Origin: Omphiscola glabra
Lineage: Eukaryota; Mollusca; Gastropoda; Lymnaeidae
Direction: 5' to 3'
NCBI GenBank assembly: GCA_964017045.1
Contig: OZ024807.1
Coordinates: forward strand, 7,483,481 to 7,547,480
Length of the DNA: 64,000 bases
A model generated the notes under the pieces. It saw only the letters and a program-made list of their open reading frames with translations, had not been told where the DNA came from and searched no databases. Every line of letters begins with the position of its first letter. The first letter of the stretch is position 1. Both the position numbers and the translations under genes were made by a program. Positions 53,685 to 64,000 of the stretch are shown here, one piece after another.

Positions 53685-55259
53685 TTTTATAGATATATGT
53701 GTGTGATTTAATAGGTAAAAAAATAAAATAAAATACGAAACATAATTATTAAAGCAGAATTTTTGTTAAAAATCTGTCTTTAATGAAAATCTGGTACAAA
53801 AGTGGCAGCATCTGTTTTCATGAGATTCACTACAATCTGTGCGTTAATTTCAATAAAATATATTAATTTACTATCCGTTTAGCTCAAACGACTACATAAT
53901 ATTGCTATTTACTTTAACGTATGTCCATAATGGATACGCTTATTGACATGTACTAAATTGATTGACCAAAATGATCCACAAATTTTGATTTACAAAAACG
54001 TTTTTTCCTTTTAATTTCTGCCCAATGATTTCAATTCAACATCCACCTTCATGTTCTTTTATTTTGTTTAAATTTTTATTTTGTAATAACGGGAATTTTC
54101 AATCACCATTTCCATGACTACCTAAAAAGTCCTTCTCTGTCCTAACTAGTGTCTGCGGCGATTCTGGTCTCTGACAATATTGGTTCTTACTTTGGAACGG
54201 GACAAGTGGGTGGGGGTTGGGGCGGGGGGAGGGGGGCTACCTGACTTATCTTAGCAGGATATACATTTTTCCAATCTGATGTCTGGGAAAGTTTCATTAC
54301 CATTACATCGCCACCGGTGATGCAGCCATGTTTAAAATTAATTAAAGAAAAGTTTTGTTTTTTTAAAAAGTGGGTTAAAAATAACATAAAAAGTTGACAG
54401 AAAAAAATGGCAGAAAAGCACCCACCCCCCCTTTTTTTTTCTTCCAATAAAAAAATGAAGGAAAAAAAAAACCTAAAGCAACAACAACAAAAAACTGTAA
54501 CTATCCCCCTTATAAAATACTAATTTTTAAAAATCCATGTACATAGCAAGAAGCAAAATAACTATATCCTGAACTTTATATTTACCCAAACTTTTCTACG
54601 CGTACTGTCTCTCTATGTTCAGAGTTCACGTGTGCCAAACAGGCAGCAGTCAGACCTCTCGAACATTTTCGCACATCGGAGCGCCGTGAGCATGCTATCA
54701 AAGCATGGAAATGAGCGCTATATAAGTACTCAAATCAATCAATCTATAATTTCTTAACGTAATGACGATATCTCCTTAATTATGGATCATGTTTGAATAA
54801 CTAAAGAGTTATCTGACAGACAAGAACTAAAAATGTAGACAAAATGAAATTATCTCTGGACAAATTGACGTATGTTAACGATTCTCCAATTGTATGCCTC
54901 CACTAGACACCTTATGTCCAAGAATCTTAACTCTATGTGCACTTAATGAAAATTATAACTTATTTCACACCCCGTGGCTTGCATTGAATAGACAGTTCAT
55001 GTATTACTTAGCATGGTCCATGTTTAAGGTGCAATGGATTTGATTTGTAGATCAATTCTGTAACATTGCTAACACGTTAATCAGCATAATGCATCACAAA
55101 CGGATCTTTTTACTAATTAATAGTGTCATTCCCATGGTATGTCTGGCTTGAACTTGGAGATGGCTACTAAAAGAAGCGTTGTATTTTCAAAGCAATTATT
55201 CAAGTACTCATCAGTCAAGAGTCTCAATCACTACCGTGGCTCATTAATCAGCTAGTTTT
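53685..55259. other. Spacer with LINE/SINE tail, no gene
   Basis: 54,640-54,750 resembles the 3' UTR of a CR1/L2-like LINE or SINE ending GAGCGCTATATAAGTACTC and an (AATC)n tail. The minus ORF at 54,187-54,447 is a poly-G/poly-A artefact. Confidence 0.45.
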
Positions 55260-55745
55260 GTTCAGTGTTGCATTTTCGAAAAATGCAATGTAGCTGTTGT
55301 ATTTTATTCAGCTGCTACGGGAAAGGCGTCGCGTACAGGTACACTTGGCATACTGCCGCCGAGTTAGCGATACATCAGTCCCTTCTTATTTGTAATTTCT
55401 TGCATCACGTTTTGTTCCTATTGCCAACTAGCTTGGGCTGTACGCGGCGGTGGTTGGCAATCGGAGTTTTCCCGTCTCTGAAATGAGGGACCATGCAACG
55501 TTGACGAGTCTCCTGTACCCGCAGTGTCGGTGTTGATTTATCCCTGGCGTTTGAATTCCAGTCCACCATTTTGAGTGCCATTTTATGATATCGACACATT
55601 TGACCAAAATTGCTATGGAACACTTTAACATTTCTCAGCACAATTTTATTTTTCAAGCATTTAAGGAGGGGTTATATTTAGTTCGTAGAGAAGTATGACT
55701 TTTGATAATTTGAAATGACAATTTTCAATTTACTTAAATATCCGT
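55260..55745. other. Conserved C-D spacer, matches 17,520-17,940
   Basis: Clear similarity to the A-B spacer (for example TTGAGTGCC(A/C)T(T/C)TTATGATATCGACA) shows that it belongs to the duplicated unit. No gene. Confidence 0.55.
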
Positions 55746-55814
55746 CCATTTCTACTGTACATATCACCGAAGAACATTACATCATGAGTCGTTCGTATCA
55801 TATATTTTTATATT

Positions 55815-57772
55815 ATAGCTAAGGGAAAAAAAATTGAAATATCTCACATTTGTGGAAAAATTCCTTGGTTTTAAGCTATTTTAAATATCTAGCATTTTCG
55901 GAACAATTCATAGACTTAAGCTATTTTAAATATCTCGCTATTTGATACTTGATATTATTTTTTTTTGTCCGACGCTAGGTATTGATAAAATTTAATATGA
56001 GACTTCAACTTCTGATATATATTTTATGTGGTCTTCGGCGTCTTCGGATTCATACTCATAACTATTTTCAGTCCAGTTTGACAAACTTCTGTGTTATTCT
56101 GTAGTTTCGCTTTATTATCGCCACTACGTCTGGGTAGATTTTGCGATCGACATTTAAATACATATTTATCATATTTATAATAATAGTTCCAACTACTTTA
56201 ACGAAGTATCCTGTCTACCATATCGATTCTACAGGTACGTAAGCCCTGGAACATTTTATTTATGAATTTAAATTAATTATCTATTATTAGTTTGTTACAC
56301 CCGTGGTTTTTTATTATTTATTTTTACAATTAAAAACTCGGACTTACCATGGAATCAACTGGTTAAGACGTTGGACCAAAGAAGAGAAGAATCACAGTAG
56401 AATTTTCAAGAAAGGGGGACTATAAACAATGTTTTCGTGGAAATTAAAACAATTAATACGCTCGATATGCAACGGAGCTGTTTCTGTTTTTGATAGAGTA
56501 TCATATCAAACGTCACTAGGATTCTAAACAGGCAAATAAGTACAAATGTCAATTTCGACAAGACCTAGTAAATGACTTTCTAAAAAAATTATGCACAACA
56601 AAGGATATTTACTTGAGAGGGTTATGAGACAAAAGCTAGTTATGCAATAGCCATGTTACAAGCTAAAAATTCAACGCCATATTCAGATGGTGAAAGGTTT
56701 TTGGAATGTTTGGAGAGCGTCTCTGAAATTCTGTGTCCAGAAAAGTAGAAGGATTTCTCCAAAATAAGTATGTCTCGTCAGACTGTTACTAGGCGTGTGG
56801 ACGAAATTGGAAAACATATTGAAGATGATTTGAAAATTCGAGCATCCGAGTTTATATTTTATGTTCTAGCAGTGGATGAAAGCACAGATATGGCAGAGAC
56901 TGCCCAACTCTAGCCTTGGATGAAAGCACGGATATGGCAGATATTGCCCAACTGGTAATTTTTATCAGGGGTGTTGATGTCCATTGTAAAAAGACAGAAG
57001 AATTGGCGGCACTGTCTCCACTTAAGAACACTACTAAGTCACGAGTTTTGTTACAGGCAGTTACATCGACAATGAATCGATTTTCGTTGCAACTTAACAA
57101 CCTATCGGGCTTAACAACGGAGGGTGCTGCAGCAATGGCTGGGAAACATGTTGCTTTGTAAACCTATGGAACATTGCGAAATTTGTTGTGAAACACAGTC
57201 AAAGCAGAAATTCCATCCACTTGGTTTGGAAGAGTTCTATTAAACGGATTTGGACAAAACATAAATATCCTGCGTTTTAAAAACATGCTCTGTCGATGGT
57301 TTCGCTTTTCGGAAACACTTTTACGTGTGAACAGCTTTTTAGTCGTATGAAGCACATCAAATCACCGGTGAGCACACGAATAACTGATGTGTGTTTGGAA
57401 AACTGTTTTCGTGTAGCGAAAACATCAGTCGTGGTCATCGTCGATGTCGCAGTTATTAGATCTACAAAAGAAAACCAGATGTCTCACTTTTAAATATTTG
57501 TAAATTGTCAAATAAATATGTTTGATTATCAGTTGTTTTATTTAATTTCTTCACAAAAAAATATACCTATCTAATTTTTAAAAAAAATTACATTGAACCA
57601 ATCGAGCGTTTGACCACGGTCTCACCTACTGGGAAGTGACGTTGTATTCGAAGCTGTAGCACGCTGGATTGGTTACTTTAATGAACAAAAACAAATCAGG
57701 GGCGTGCCCCGGCAGGAAATAGTACCTCTGAAATTTGGCCCGCCTGCTGCAAAGGTTGGCCGCCCCTAGTTT
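55815..57772 (+). mobile_element. Decayed hAT transposon (ZBED5/GTF2IRD2-like transposase)
   Basis: Reading frames on the plus strand from about 56,640 to 57,490 carry pieces of a hAT transposase: SDGERFLECLESVSEILCPEK, FSKISMSRQTVTRRVDEIG and the catalytic-region motif VDESTDMA..AQL..FIRGVD. A dimerisation-domain piece, SLFGNTFTCEQLFSRMKHIK, follows. The frame has stops, a duplicated segment of about 45 bp near 56,870-56,940, and a large deletion between the two pieces. The right end is AAAGGTTGGCCGCCCCTAG at 57,772; the left end is uncertain. The paralogous spacer at about 18,000 lacks it. Confidence 0.7.
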
Positions 57773-58838
57773 ATAATAAGGTAAAGCTTCAAGAAATAAC
57801 ATAATTGTTAAATTATATTAAAAAGAGCTTAATTGAATGGTTTGTAAATGTGTCACAAAAATAAAAGTTGTAATTCAATGCGAGAGATGGATATTGGGAA
57901 AAACATTGTAAAATTCTCATACATTACATTTTATGATAAAAGATAATATAACATAATATAAGATAAGATTATTTAATTAATACAAATAAATGAAAATGTA
58001 TTTCGATTACCCGTGTACATATTATTTTTCATCACAAAAATAAATACATATTTTAAACCAATGCAACATTTGACAAGCAATGTAAATACAAGACATTTAA
58101 AGAATTAACTGAAGTGTAGAAATCAGCCGTCAATTAACTCCTTTAATGACTATAATGTTTTAATATGTCCTCATTTACATTTGGTAATTGATGGGTGAAC
58201 ATGCTTGTAAATTCGTACAGACTGGGGTTCAAAATATTTTTTTTTTAGATCTTTCGGACCTAAATGTAAAAGAAACAATTCAACTTGATCTAGCTGATCT
58301 CAGGTATATGTGGTATATTAGTTGTTTAAATTACGAATGTCTTGCATTGCCTTGGCTTCACATACACTCAAATCCTCATCAAGACTACATAAAATGAATC
58401 TTCTTGAATGTCATTTGCCGAGACTGAAAGAGTCAATCTTTGATGATATCTATTCATGATTTAAGTAAATTTTAGCTTTCACTGAACTTTCATGTATTTT
58501 TTCACGCGCTTTCTAAAATCTCTGTTAATTATTTTTGGTCACAGCAAAAAGAGCAAGAGCAAGAGCAATGCTCTTCGTGAATGGCTTGTGGCGTATTAAT
58601 CTAGAACCAAATTCTTTGTTACTTTTAAATACCATTGGATATTTCACGTCTACCGTTCAAAGTAATACTTGGCACGTTTCCCAAACACGCAGTGTTAACG
58701 ACCGCAAACATTAACACTTTTGTTTGGTCGAAAAACCCATTGTTATGCTTTTCATTATCTAGTGTTATAGTGGTCTTCATTATCAAATGAAACATAACGT
58801 TTGAATTCAACGTAGTGGAGACATAAACCATAGGATCA
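57773..58838. other. C-D spacer and 3' flank of gene D
   Basis: Aligns with 18,000-19,080 (AGCTTAATTGAATGGTTTGTAAAT; GGACCTAAATG; TTTGATGATATCT). I see no independent gene. The ORF at 58,188-58,397 lies in this duplicated non-coding flank. Confidence 0.5.
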
Positions 58839-61800
58839 TCAACATTTGGATAAATAGTTTCTCCTTTTGGAAATGTACATTACGATCTTAATGACATCAA
58901 ATGACATGATCGATGTCAATAGGCAGATCATGATGACAATAGCAGTTCCTCCAAACATGGCACTAGAGAGTCGCTTGTCCAATATGGAGATTTTAGTAAG
59001 TTTAAATAAAGTGGTTTCACTCTTGAAAACTTTTAGGCTTTCGTGGATCGTTTTTGATAATACATTAGTGATTTCGTGTGGAACCGATGCAGTTAGGGTG
59101 CTAGAACAGCTGCAAGGACACATACCAGGTGATGAAGGAAAATCATTTGCTGGATCAGATGAACTTAGAGTAGTTTCCGACTTAATATCTACTGGGGAGG
59201 CAGACTTGTTAAGATTAAGAGCGTAAAGGGAGGCATTTGGCCCGGTAGAAATGGAGGAGCTAATACCGATTGTTGTGTTACTGGGCAGAGTGATAACATT
59301 AACAGTAGTGTTACTGGGCAGTGAGGTTGCACCGACTGTAGTGTTACTGAGCAGTGAGGTAACACCGGCTGTAGTGTTACTTGGCATTGAGGTAACACCG
59401 GCTGTAGTGTTACTTGGCATTGAGGTAACACCGGCTGTAGTGTTACTTGGAATTGAGGTAACACCGGCCGTAGTGTTACTTGGCATTGAGGTAACAGAGG
59501 TCGTAGTGTTACTTGGCATTGAGGTAACATCGGTCGTAGTGTTACTTGGCATTGAGGTAACACCGGCCGTAGTGTTACTTGGCATTGAGGTAACACCGGC
59601 TGTAGTGTTATTTGGCATTGAGGTAAAACCAGTTGTAGTGGTACTTGGCATTGAGGTAACACCGGCGGTAGTGTCACTTGTCATTGAGGTAACACCGGCT
59701 GTAGTGTTACTGGGCATTGAGGTATCACCATCTGTAGTGTCACTTGGGATTAAGGTAACAACGGCTGTACTGTTATTTGGCATTGAGGTAACACCGGCTG
59801 TAGTGTTACTAGGCATTGAGGTAACACCGGCTGTAGTGTTACTTGGCATTGAGGTAACACTTGCTGTAATGTTACTTGGCATTGAGGTAACACCGGCGGT
59901 AGTGTCACTTGTCATTGAGGTAACACCGGCTGTAGTGTTACTAGGCATTGAGGTATCACCATCTGTAGTGTCACTTGGGATTAAGGTAACAACGGCTGTA
60001 CTGTTATTTGGCATTGAGGTAACACCGGCTGTAGTGTTACTAGGCATTGAGGTAACACCGGCTGTAGTGTTACTTGGCATTGAGGTAACACTTGCTGTAA
60101 TGTTACTTGGCATTGAGGTAACACCGGCTGTAGTGTAACTTGGCATTGAGGTATCACCATCTGTAATGTTACTTGGCATTGAGGTGACTCCAACTGTTGT
60201 GTCACTTGGCATTGAGGTAACACCGGCTGTAGTGTAACTTGGCATTGAGGTAACACCGGCTGTAATGTTACTTGGCATTGAGGTAACACCGGCTGTAGTG
60301 TTACATGGCATTGAGGAAACACCGGGTGTGATGTTACATGGCATTGTTGTAACACCGGCTGTAGTGTTACTTGGCATTGACGTAACACCGGCTGTAGTGT
60401 CACTTGTCATTGAGGTAACACCGGCTGTAGTGTCACTTGGCATTGAGGTATCACCGGCTGTAGTCTCACTAGGCATTGAGGTAACACCGGCTGTAGTGGT
60501 ACTTGGCATTGAGGTAACACCCGCTGTAGTGTTATTTGACATTGAGGTAAAACCTGCTGTAGTGTTACTTGGCATTGAGGTAACACCGGCTATAGTGTCA
60601 CTTGGCATTGAGTTAACACTGGATGATGTGTCACTTGGCATTGAGGTTACACCGGTTGTAGTGTCACTTGGCATTGAGTTAACACCGGATGTAGTGTCAC
60701 TTGGCATTGAGTTAAATCCGGCTGTAGTGGTACTTGGCATTGAGGTAACACCCGCTGCGGAGTTATTTGACATTGAGGTAAAACCGTCTGTAGTGTTACT
60801 TGGCATTGAGGTAACACCCGCTGTAGTGTTACTTGGCATTGAGGTAACAACTTCTGTAGTGTTACTTGGCATTAAGGAAACACCGGCTGAAAGGTTACTT
60901 GGCATTGATTTAACACCGGCTGTAGTATTACTTGACATTGACGTAACACCGGCTGTAATATTACTTGGCATTGAGGTAACACCCGCTGTAGTATTAATTG
61001 GCATTGAGGTAACACCGGCTGTAATGTTACTTGGCATTGAGGTAACACCGGCTGTAGTGTCACTTGGCATTGAATTAACACCGGCTGTAGTGTAAATTAG
61101 CTTTGAGGTATCACCGGCTGTAGTCTCACTTTGCATTGAGCTAACACCGGCTGTAATGTTACTTGGCATTGACGTAACACCGTCTGTAGTGTCACTTGGC
61201 ATTGAGGTAGCACCGGCTGTTGTGTCATTTGGCATTGAGTTAAATCCGGCTGTAGTGTCACTTAGCATTGAGGTAACACCGACTGTAGTGTTACTTGGCA
61301 TTAATGTAACACCGGCTGTAGTGTCACTTGGTTTTGAGGTATCACTGGATGTAGTGTTACTTGGCATTGAGGTAACACCGGATGTAGTGTTACTTGGCAT
61401 TGAGGTAACACCGGCTGCAGTGTCACTTGGCATTGAGTGAACATCGGCTGTAGTGTCACTTTGCATTGAGGTAACACCAGCTGTAGTGTCATTTTTCATT
61501 GAGGTAACACTGGCTGTAGTGTCACTTGTCATTGAGGTTACACCTGCTGTAGTATTACTTGGCATTGTGGTATCACCTGCTGTAGTGTTACTTGGCATTG
61601 AGCTAACACCATCTGTAGTGTTACTTGGCATTGAGGTAACACGGGCTGTAGTGTCACTTGTCATTGAGGTAACACCGGCTGTAGTGGTGCTGGACAATGA
61701 TATTACACCTAATGTCGTGTGACCTATGCTGGAGTCGGGCGGCAATGAATTATTAACTGTGGTACGGAGTTTAGGGGAGCTGGACATTGACGTGACACTC

Positions 61801-61871
61801 TCTGTTGTAGCTCTTTTTGGACTGCTTGGCGTTGTTTGGCCTATATTGTTTGGGCATGTAATATGGAGCAG
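58839..61871 (-). CDS. Gene D last exon: about 80 mucin repeats and membrane module
   Basis: Acceptor TTTTCGGGCAG|CTGCTCC, phase 0, then about 1,010 codons without a stop. It opens LLHITCPNNIGQTTPSS; then about 80 units of ten residues, PS(N/D)TTAGVTSM; then CPCSCSST, SLKVFKSET, FKLTKIS..DKRLS, helix IVIMICLLTSIMSF and tail DVIKIVMYISKRRNYLSKC. The frame stays open for 75 bp upstream of the acceptor, so the acceptor is chosen by phase, by its pyrimidine-rich tract and by comparison with gene B. Long plus ORFs are shadows. Confidence 0.8.
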   Translation of the reverse strand: MLHITCPNNIGQTTPSSPKRATTESVTSMSSSPKLRTTVNNSLPPDSSIGHTTLGVISLSSTTTAGVTSMTSDTTARVTSMPSNTTDGVSSMPSNTTAGDTTMPSNTTAGVTSMTSDTTASVTSMKNDTTAGVTSMQSDTTADVHSMPSDTAAGVTSMPSNTTSGVTSMPSNTTSSDTSKPSDTTAGVTLMPSNTTVGVTSMLSDTTAGFNSMPNDTTAGATSMPSDTTDGVTSMPSNITAGVSSMQSETTAGDTSKLIYTTAGVNSMPSDTTAGVTSMPSNITAGVTSMPINTTAGVTSMPSNITAGVTSMSSNTTAGVKSMPSNLSAGVSLMPSNTTEVVTSMPSNTTAGVTSMPSNTTDGFTSMSNNSAAGVTSMPSTTTAGFNSMPSDTTSGVNSMPSDTTTGVTSMPSDTSSSVNSMPSDTIAGVTSMPSNTTAGFTSMSNNTTAGVTSMPSTTTAGVTSMPSETTAGDTSMPSDTTAGVTSMTSDTTAGVTSMPSNTTAGVTTMPCNITPGVSSMPCNTTAGVTSMPSNITAGVTSMPSYTTAGVTSMPSDTTVGVTSMPSNITDGDTSMPSYTTAGVTSMPSNITASVTSMPSNTTAGVTSMPSNTTAGVTSMPNNSTAVVTLIPSDTTDGDTSMPSNTTAGVTSMTSDTTAGVTSMPSNITASVTSMPSNTTAGVTSMPSNTTAGVTSMPNNSTAVVTLIPSDTTDGDTSMPSNTTAGVTSMTSDTTAGVTSMPSTTTTGFTSMPNNTTAGVTSMPSNTTAGVTSMPSNTTTDVTSMPSNTTTSVTSMPSNTTAGVTSIPSNTTAGVTSMPSNTTAGVTSMPSNTTAGVTSLLSNTTVGATSLPSNTTVNVITLPSNTTIGISSSISTGPNASLYALNLNKSASPVDIKSETTLSSSDPANDFPSSPGMCPCSCSSTLTASVPHEITNVLSKTIHESLKVFKSETTLFKLTKISILDKRLSSAMFGGTAIVIMICLLTSIMSFDVIKIVMYISKRRNYLSKC

Positions 61872-64000
61872 CTGCCCGAAAACGAATACATATAATTTAT
61901 ATTTCATAAAAATTTGTATTGTATTTTTAAACACACTTTTATACAAAATAACAATAAAATATAATTCGAATTAAAAAACAAACAAACAACCATTTTTTAT
62001 CAAATTTTGAAGGTCTGTCGGTCCCAAATTCACGTTGACCCATGTGCCCATTACCTAAAAAACAAGCAGTTTGAATTACAAATGAAAACAGTCACAGTCA
62101 GATTTTAAAGATAGAAATGTTTTGAAAAGTATTCATTTTTTAAAAGGAATATTGTGGAGACGTCTGTTGTCATAAGCTGTAAAGTCTTTGTATTGTGTTT
62201 TATCGCGCTTAACATTTCACAGCCATATAGAAAAGTGTAGATTGAATTTCCGCCATCTCTCTCTCTCTCTCTATCCTAGTTATAAAGCCGTCACATATGC
62301 CGACCTCCTTCCAAACAATGTTTCGCCAAAAAATAAAATCAAGCATCAAACCTGTCTAAGTTTTTAATATCTACGCGTTTTCAACTTAACAGCACAATTC
62401 ATAAACCAACTGCAAGATGATAAAAGCTTTTCAAATTCATGAAATAAAAACAAAGCTCAAATCGCGTTTCTTCGCACTGCTGAACCAACCATCTCCCCAA
62501 TTCGGAGGATGTGAGCTTGCCCGAGATTCTCTTCTATTTCTCTTACGTTTTTCATGGACTTTTGGAAAAATGTTGGTTTTGTTAATTTTGATGATTCTTG
62601 ACTATCTACGAGTATACCTATTTAATATATATAACTAACTCTCCGTTAAACTTAGATGTTTTATTTAATTAACTCTCTGGTTAAACTTTAATATTTAGAT
62701 CATCAGTGGGTCTAAAGTTAAGGGCAATATTATCTACAATGTCCAAGTTTTAAAGTTGTCTGAAAGGTGTCTACTGGATTCCAGTCCTTTAAGTTTAGCT
62801 CATTGTGAAAGCAATGGCAGGAGTGGTGACAAAATATATCTACTTTTAGAGCACTTAGGCTGTGAGATAGCTGAAGTCGACATGGCTATTTGTTTTTTGC
62901 TGTACACATTTTCCTATTTATTTGCGTAATGCAGAGTAAATGTTAACATACTTTCAGGTATATTTCAGAATCTTATTTACCTCATTTAGTGTAATTTTCT
63001 TTTGGTGCGCTTTTGATCACACCATAGTACCATACTTTAATAGAGAATTATATGTATTGATTGTCTTTTGTAAGAAAATAGATTAGTACAAACACGCTAA
63101 AAGAAAAATCGTGTATTTTGTATGTGTGCAGCATGCATTCAATTGTTACGATTTATTCAAAGCCTATGTTGTTTACCATAACTATGATTTTGCATCTCCC
63201 ATTGCGAAATTTATGACCAACTGTATAAAGTTTTGAAAAAGAATGTTTGCAGTCTATCATGATATATTATTCTTTAAATGATTTGAAGACCATTGAAGAA
63301 CATTCTACAGTATAGCTTTCTGAACATTTTTTGATTTGTGGCACTGAGAAATCAAGGGCACGTCCGGCTACCACCAGCCAATGATGGTCGTTTTAGCAAC
63401 CGGAGATTATAATATAGTATATGCCAAAAAATAAGTACTGAAACTCCAGGCACAATCCAGTTCCATATAGTGAAAAGGGAGCTGTGTTTGCAAAAAGTAA
63501 ATTTTGGAATAGTTTCTATCGATGGAGGAAAACATATTCATAGTACAGCATCATTTTCCCCACATTCATTAGTGATTGTAAGGGGGAACGAACGAGTTTG
63601 GAGAAGATGAAAAAACATATTTAAAAAATAAGACGGTTCAAAGTATCACGTTTCTTCTTTCTATTTGTTTTGAAATTCAAGCGTTCAAGCAATGCCCTTT
63701 GTCAACCGATGGCAAAGCGAAGTCTAGTCGACCAGTTAAGAGTGTTACATTATATGGACATCAAGCAGGTTTCTCGTACAAGTGCTTTATTCGCCACATA
63801 CAAAGTCTGTGATGAGCATCCTTGTACAGGATTATTTCCAGTCTTGATCACTATTAGATCACGGAGCCACACATATATACGATCATACTACATACGAATA
63901 CGCATTTGCCATATAATTATATTACTTACATACGATTACACGTACTTTCAAGTACTTACCTCAATAGGAATACATATTTCTGCAGTTTCTGAAAATAAAA
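58839..64000 (-). CDS. Gene D: very long sequon-rich mucin membrane protein, 5' truncated
   Basis: The last exon (58,839-61,871) and a 29-nt microexon (63,966-63,994) are in the window; the signal-peptide exon should lie beyond the right edge. The product would be over 1,040 residues with the same layout as gene B: short Cys-bearing link, repeat domain, CPCSC, helix, short basic tail. The frame is intact. It is the sister copy of B, with a repeat more than twice as long. Confidence 0.7.
59260..61720 (-). repeat. 30-bp coding minisatellite of gene D
   Basis: About 80 units (plus strand GGCATTGAGGTAACACCGGC...). A several-unit block near 59,660-59,890 recurs almost exactly at about 59,900-60,130, a sign of recent unequal exchange. 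Units are more varied than in gene B. Confidence 0.9.
61872..63965 (-). other. Gene D intron
   Basis: Colinear with the gene B intron: TCACGTTGACCCATGTGCCC at 62,031, one minisatellite-like unit at 63,340-63,390, and the conserved patch at 63,690-63,815. A CT repeat lies at 62,255-62,270. No further exon was found. Confidence 0.5.
63966..63994 (-). CDS. Gene D microexon (29 nt)
   Basis: Acceptor AGTTTCTG-type region ending TTTCAG|AAACTG and donor ATTGAG|GTAAGT. Phase 1 to 0, coding TAEICIPIE with one cysteine. It parallels gene B exon 2; the two introns that follow are homologous. Confidence 0.55.

Noticed and set aside
59251..61722. Several plus-strand and alternate-frame ORFs over gene D repeats
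   Set aside because: Shadows of the 30-bp minisatellite.

Overview
The window is animal nuclear DNA: AT-rich, with spliced genes, long introns, many microsatellites and fragments of LINE, hAT, LTR and MITE elements. The mix of CR1/L2-like and RTE-like LINE ends, Ginger/KRBA2-type and hAT transposons, and a C-type-lectin/IgGFc-binding-like/mucin gene family best fits a mollusc, probably a gastropod snail. That assignment is inference; no species marker gene is present.

The main content is a head-to-tail cluster of four related genes, all on the minus strand (transcribed right to left), called D, C, B and A here. All four end in the same roughly 90-residue module: a CPC.C cysteine cluster, a conserved LKV...T..FK..KIS...RPS stretch, one transmembrane helix and a short SFD(V/I)-type tail. 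Each has a long Thr/Ser-rich, mucin-like minisatellite domain just before that module. Three of the signal-peptide exons are visible (14,496-14,553; 25,123-25,180; 52,192-52,246), each preceded by a conserved proximal promoter block. The predicted products are single-pass, heavily glycosylated cell-surface proteins.

Gene C (28,494-52,246) is the largest: about 17 exons and roughly 1,360 residues. It encodes a signal peptide, a compact C-type-lectin-like domain, a duplicated half of that domain, a multi-exon extracellular region resembling IgGFc-binding domains, then the mucin repeat and the membrane module. Genes B (19,081-25,180) and D (58,839 to beyond 64,000) are minimal forms in which a 29-32 nt microexon joins the signal peptide to the mucin exon. 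Gene A (12,546-14,553) keeps half a lectin domain, has lost both of its cysteines, and carries in-frame stops, so it is probably a pseudogene.

Flanking sequence shows how the cluster grew. The stretch upstream of A up to B (about 14-19 kb) matches the stretch upstream of C up to D (about 52-59 kb). The B-C spacer (26-28.5 kb) matches the left flank of A (10.6-12.5 kb). An (A,B)-like pair therefore appears to have been duplicated as (C,D), and another B/D-like gene probably once lay to the left of A.

Region by region: 1-12.5 kb is repeat-rich and nearly gene-free, with one possible first exon near 2.1 kb and a rearranged LTR element at 6.7-9.0 kb; 12.5-25.2 kb holds genes A and B; 25.2-28.5 kb is spacer with an unexplained GC-richer block; 28.5-52.2 kb is gene C, with transposon fragments in its introns; 52.2-58.8 kb is spacer with a decayed hAT transposon; 58.8-64 kb is gene D, cut by the window edge.
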